Source: Candidatus Heimdallarchaeota archaeon
GTDB lineage: Archaea; Asgardarchaeota; Heimdallarchaeia; Heimdallarchaeales; Kariarchaeaceae
Length of the DNA: 8,285 bases
Direction of reading: 5' to 3'
NCBI GenBank assembly: GCA_022574115.1
Contig: JACZSS010000085.1
Location: 1-8,285, forward strand
A model generated the notes under the pieces. It had not been told where the DNA came from, ran no database searches, and saw only the letters and a list, made by a program, of their open reading frames with translations. Made by a program: the position numbers and the translations under genes. Numbering within the stretch: position 1 is the first letter of the stretch; each line of letters begins with the position of its first letter. Of the stretch, positions 6,226-8,285 are shown piece after piece.

Positions 6226-6232
6226 ATCACCT
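6226..6232 (-). promoter_or_regulatory. Strong Shine-Dalgarno that decides the start of the large gene
   Basis: AGGTGAT on the minus strand matches seven bases of the archaeal/bacterial anti-SD complement GGAGGTGAT. It is followed by TTTT and the ATG at 6221. The SD overlaps the TAG stop of the upstream gene, so termination of one protein and initiation of the next are probably coupled. It also contains the alternative GTG start at 6230, arguing against that start. Confidence 0.75.
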
Positions 6233-6599
6233 AGTGTTGGAGAGTTGCGCTGAAATAATACATTTCTTCCGTCAAGTTTGATAATTCATGCTTTACCCAA
6301 AGAGAAAAATCATGGACACTGATGAGAGAGCTGGGAAGCGATCGTAGTCGTGTTTGATTGATACTTGCAAGTTGAATTTCATTAAATCTCGTGGCTTGCT
6401 GAAGTAATTGTTTGCCAATATATCGTGCAGAATCTGATATTTCGGGATCAGCCACCATAGATTCTAGTCGCATTACTTGGATGTCAAATTGTTTAACTAT
6501 CTTACCTAGTTGTAATTCAATCTTTTTTCGTGGCTCCTTAGGTTGTGTCGGTTTGCTACTGAAGATGCTTTTCACCTTCACAACCATTTGATTCCACAC
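6231..6599 (-). CDS. Hypothetical helical protein, 122 aa, operon partner of the large orphan
   Basis: The family is not recognised. The frame opens with GTG at 6599; an in-frame ATG at 6587 would shorten it by four residues. The GTG is favoured by a TATA-like box ~28 nt upstream (leaderless pattern), but the ATG is also plausible. The N-terminus is basic (VVKVKSIFSS, then Lys/Pro-rich KPTQPKEPRKK), followed by a long helix with coiled-coil potential (about 27-80, IELQLGKIVKQFDIQVMRL and following) and a second helical part (about 92-118) with aromatics (LWVKHEL, MYYFSATL). There are no cysteines and no transmembrane span. The stop overlaps the ribosome site of the ~1083-aa gene, so the two are almost certainly translated from one mRNA. 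The pattern of a basic N-terminus then helical hairpin is vaguely ESCRT-III/Snf7-like, but it is too short and I see no diagnostic residues. Confidence 0.65.
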   Translation of the reverse strand: MWNQMVVKVKSIFSSKPTQPKEPRKKIELQLGKIVKQFDIQVMRLESMVADPEISDSARYIGKQLLQQATRFNEIQLASINQTRLRSLPSSLISVHDFSLWVKHELSNLTEEMYYFSATLQH

Positions 6600-6622
6600 A
6601 CTCGATTTTATCAGGCATCTTT

Positions 6623-6632
6623 CATAAATAAT
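6623..6632 (-). promoter_or_regulatory. TATA-like box for the 122-aa/large-protein operon
   Basis: On the minus strand ATTATTTATG lies 24-33 nt before the GTG at 6599. That is the distance expected for an archaeal TATA box if transcription starts at or just before the start codon. No Shine-Dalgarno precedes the GTG, which fits a leaderless first gene. Confidence 0.45.
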
Positions 6633-6635
6633 TTC

Positions 6636-6653
6636 AAAAGGAAAAGTGAAAAA
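6636..6653 (-). terminator. T-rich archaeal-type terminator after the antiporter gene
   Basis: Transcription leaving the antiporter gene meets three T-runs in 18 nt on the minus strand (T5, T4, T4: CTTTTTCACTTTTCCTTTTG). There is no hairpin, as is usual for archaeal oligo-T termination. They begin 28 nt past the TAG at 6684-6682 and just precede the next TATA-like box, which separates the antiporter from the downstream operon. Confidence 0.5.
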
Positions 6654-6681
6654 GTGATGATCAGCTGAAAATTGACTATTT

Positions 6682-7965
6682 CTAGGTTTTCATTACATCC
6701 ATAACACCAGTTTTTCTTGTAATCAAGGGAAGAAATAGACCTTGAATAATCGCGCTGATCAAAATTAGGTTCAATGAGCCATAGAGTATAACTTCTGCAA
6801 GTCGCCGATCAATTGGTACTAGTCTTATATAAGCAAGCAGTGCTAACACTCCCGTCGTAATTCCCTTGAATCCCGCTGAAGCGACGAAAAATCGTTCCTT
6901 TATTGAAAGAGGAGTTTTTTCAGATGACATAAATTGCAGCGGATATGTGGCAACGTAAACGGAAATGATCCTTGAAATAATTACCACGACGCTGAACAAG
7001 ATCCCTAGTGCAGCATATTTACGAAAATCTTCCGTATTAAATAAAATACCAAGAGTTACAAATGCGAGGATTTCAATCGAGAAAATTAAATTTCCCCAAA
7101 ATTGGATCATAGACCGTTCATTGTAATCTTTTTTCATGTTAATCAAATCAGGATTCTTGATTAGTACACCTGCGGTCAAAGCAGCCAAGGCTGCAGATAC
7201 TTCAAATATCGGCGCCAGAATAAAAATCTGTAATACCGCTACAATTGAAACATAATAGTACTCTGTGTCAGTATGTACTTTCGTCGTCAAAAATAAAGTA
7301 CTTACTGCGACTACTATTGCAAGAAGGAGACCACCAAAAATCTGCCTGAATAGTGCAAAAAGGACTCCAATCTCCAGATTGATACTAGTATTACCGTCGG
7401 CAACCTGAGGTAAAAAGAGAATAATTACCAGCAAAATTGCCATTACATCATTAAATGCACTTTCACCACCGAGAATGACCTCAAATTTTTTCTTTACATT
7501 TAACCCAGATCGTTTTAGCGCGCTAAAGGTTGCTGCGGGATCCGTAGGTGCGACTATGGCAGCAACCAACAGCAGTCCCAAACCGACAATTTCTCTGTCA
7601 AGAGCAATTTGTGTAATAGTGGTCAAAATTAACGAAACCAGCAAAACCGTAATTATTGTACCAAACACGGCAAGAATTATTATTATCTTAAAATATTTTT
7701 TCAATTGATTCAGGTTGAGGTGCATGCCTTCGTTGTATAAAATTATTACCAGAGCCAACTCAGTAATTACCAGACCTATTTCTTGAGTACTCTCGTTGGT
7801 AAAGTCTACAAGGGTCGATGAATCTAAGATCGCTAGTATCATACCAAAAATTATCATGGGAATCATTTTTGGCAATCCATGTCTCTCTGCCCACTTACCT
7901 GCAAATATGCCGCCAAATAGGATTATTGCCAAGGTATTTACTACAAGATTTGCGTCGCTGGTCAC
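6682..7965 (-). CDS. CPA1-family Na+(K+)/H+ antiporter
   Basis: 427 aa, an inner-membrane cation/proton exchanger of the CPA1 (NhaP/NHE-type) family. About 12 hydrophobic spans run from residue ~8 to ~420. Diagnostic positions are present: APTDPAATFSAL (T141-D142-P143) in the unwound helix, and GGESAFNDVMA with E168, N172 and D173, the Asn-Asp pair typical of electroneutral CPA1 exchangers that carries the cation site. Near the C-terminus SAGFKGITTGVLALLA corresponds to the GxRG-type helix, with Lys in place of the usual Arg. The protein ends right after the last span (TRKTGVMDVMKT), so there is no TrkA_C or cyclic-nucleotide regulatory domain. The start is a GTG at 7965-7963, directly preceded by an in-frame TAA, so no longer form is possible; there is no ribosome site, only a TATA-like box 21-28 nt upstream. 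Whether Na+ or K+ is exported cannot be read from sequence. Confidence 0.9.
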   Translation of the reverse strand: MTSDANLVVNTLAIILFGGIFAGKWAERHGLPKMIPMIIFGMILAILDSSTLVDFTNESTQEIGLVITELALVIILYNEGMHLNLNQLKKYFKIIIILAVFGTIITVLLVSLILTTITQIALDREIVGLGLLLVAAIVAPTDPAATFSALKRSGLNVKKKFEVILGGESAFNDVMAILLVIILFLPQVADGNTSINLEIGVLFALFRQIFGGLLLAIVVAVSTLFLTTKVHTDTEYYYVSIVAVLQIFILAPIFEVSAALAALTAGVLIKNPDLINMKKDYNERSMIQFWGNLIFSIEILAFVTLGILFNTEDFRKYAALGILFSVVVIISRIISVYVATYPLQFMSSEKTPLSIKERFFVASAGFKGITTGVLALLAYIRLVPIDRRLAEVILYGSLNLILISAIIQGLFLPLITRKTGVMDVMKT

Positions 7966-7985
7966 TTAATGACTACTTCAGGTAG

Positions 7986-7993
7986 TAAATAAG
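7986..7993 (-). promoter_or_regulatory. TATA-like box for the antiporter (leaderless)
   Basis: Minus-strand CTTATTTA lies 21-28 nt before the GTG at 7965. With the usual ~25-nt spacing, transcription would start at or next to the start codon, consistent with the absence of a Shine-Dalgarno and with an in-frame stop codon immediately upstream. Confidence 0.45.
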
Positions 7994-8105
7994 TGATTAA
8001 TTGTCACTACGTACATGAAACTCCCACTATACTAATTTTTTCTGCAATTTTCATTTAAAGCCTGAGTTCGATCTTGTCGGTTATGCGGAGAGAATATCTA
8101 GATTG

Positions 8106-8113
8106 ATTTATTA
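8106..8113 (+). promoter_or_regulatory. TATA-like box for the GNAT gene
   Basis: ATTTATTA lies 25-32 nt before the ATG at 8138, the same geometry as the two minus-strand boxes. A GGGTGG (8114-8119) is too far from the ATG (18 nt) to serve well as ribosome site, so a near-leaderless transcript is the better reading. The 172-nt gap to the antiporter start therefore holds two divergent promoters and nothing else I can identify. Confidence 0.4.
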
Positions 8114-8137
8114 GGGTGGTACAACTGTTACTATATT

Positions 8138-8285
8138 ATGAAAGCCTTGTCAGTTTCTGCGTTTGCCAATTCTTTAGAGAAACTGTATCCCGTAAGGCTC
8201 CTCGTGAATAACAAAGTCAACAGAATCCAGCTGTATTTGATCGAAATCGATGTTAATCACAGAAATCAAGGACACGGAACCCAAA
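8138..8285 (+). CDS. GNAT-family N-acetyltransferase, N-terminal part (cut by window edge)
   Basis: Forty-nine codons run from the ATG at 8138 off the right edge. The peptide ends in RIQLYLIEIDVNHRNQGHGTQ-like sequence: a beta strand (LYLIEIDV) followed by HRNQGHGT, which fits the acetyl-CoA pyrophosphate-binding motif A of GNAT enzymes (R/Q-x-x-G-x-G/A, here R-N-Q-G-H-G). In short single-domain GNATs this strand-loop-helix usually sits 50-80 residues from the start, so its position here (about residues 32-48) implies a compact N-terminus. The first in-frame stop upstream is the TAG at 8099-8101 and no ATG, GTG or TTG intervenes, so 8138 is the only conventional start. The substrate cannot be predicted. 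It is divergent from the antiporter gene. Confidence 0.65.
   Translation, partial: MKALSVSAFANSLEKLYPVRLLVNNKVNRIQLYLIEIDVNHRNQGHGTQ

Noticed and set aside
6231..6599. Assignment of the 122-aa protein to ESCRT-III/CdvB
   Set aside because: Only length of helix and basic N-terminus agree; it is about half the usual size and no family-specific motif or MIM-like tail is visible.
7475..7708. 77-codon plus-strand frame inside the antiporter gene
   Set aside because: Antisense of the TDP/ND motif region of the antiporter.
1..8285. CRISPR array, tRNA, rRNA or insertion sequence
   Set aside because: No regularly spaced repeats, cloverleaf-like segments, rRNA signatures, transposase motifs or paired terminal inverted repeats were seen on either strand.

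Overview
The window appears to be a composite of sequence from three sources. About 85% of it (roughly 1190 to the end) reads as one archaeal block. Genes there use either an AGGTGAT-type Shine-Dalgarno or no visible Shine-Dalgarno, with an AT-rich TATA-like box about 25-30 nt before the start codon. I cannot name the archaeal lineage; an AT-rich uncultivated archaeon such as an Asgard is possible but unproven. The first ~1.2 kb is bacterial and is itself patched together.

Layout. 1-200 (minus) is the 5' part of a GFA/CENP-V-type zinc protein. It diverges from a secreted, methionine-rich EF-hand protein that starts at 321. Near 660 the EF-hand frame runs, without a stop, into the last ~90 residues of bacterial RNA polymerase beta' (RpoC), of a type I associate with Patescibacteria/CPR. 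After rpoC come a 14-nt-period repeat, an extended -10 promoter and a strong hairpin, then the first ~20 codons of primase DnaG. Near 1180 that frame runs into the last ~24 codons of a dodecin. Two gene fragments joined mid-gene twice within 600 bp is best explained by chimeric assembly or chimeric template, not by biology.

The archaeal block then holds: an unrecognised 83-aa protein (1322-1573, plus); a RecJ/Cdc45-type DHH protein (1699-2973, plus) with an altered DHH motif (DSH), a degenerate DHHA1 glycine motif and a Lys-rich then acidic tail; a very large all-helical orphan protein (2970-6221, minus) whose stop codon overlaps the DHH stop; a 122-aa helical protein just upstream of it in the same operon (6231-6599, minus); a CPA1-type Na+(K+)/H+ antiporter (6682-7965, minus); and, divergent from the antiporter, the start of a GNAT acetyltransferase cut by the window edge (8138-8285, plus).

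How the genes may work together: the 122-aa and ~1083-aa genes are nine bases apart and the second has a near-perfect internal Shine-Dalgarno, so they are probably co-expressed and may form a complex. The antiporter upstream on the same strand is separated by a T-rich, terminator-like tract and a new TATA-like box, so it is probably its own unit. Nothing in the sequence shows that the DHH protein works with the orphan pair beyond the overlapping convergent 3' ends. No tRNA, rRNA, CRISPR or insertion sequence was seen.
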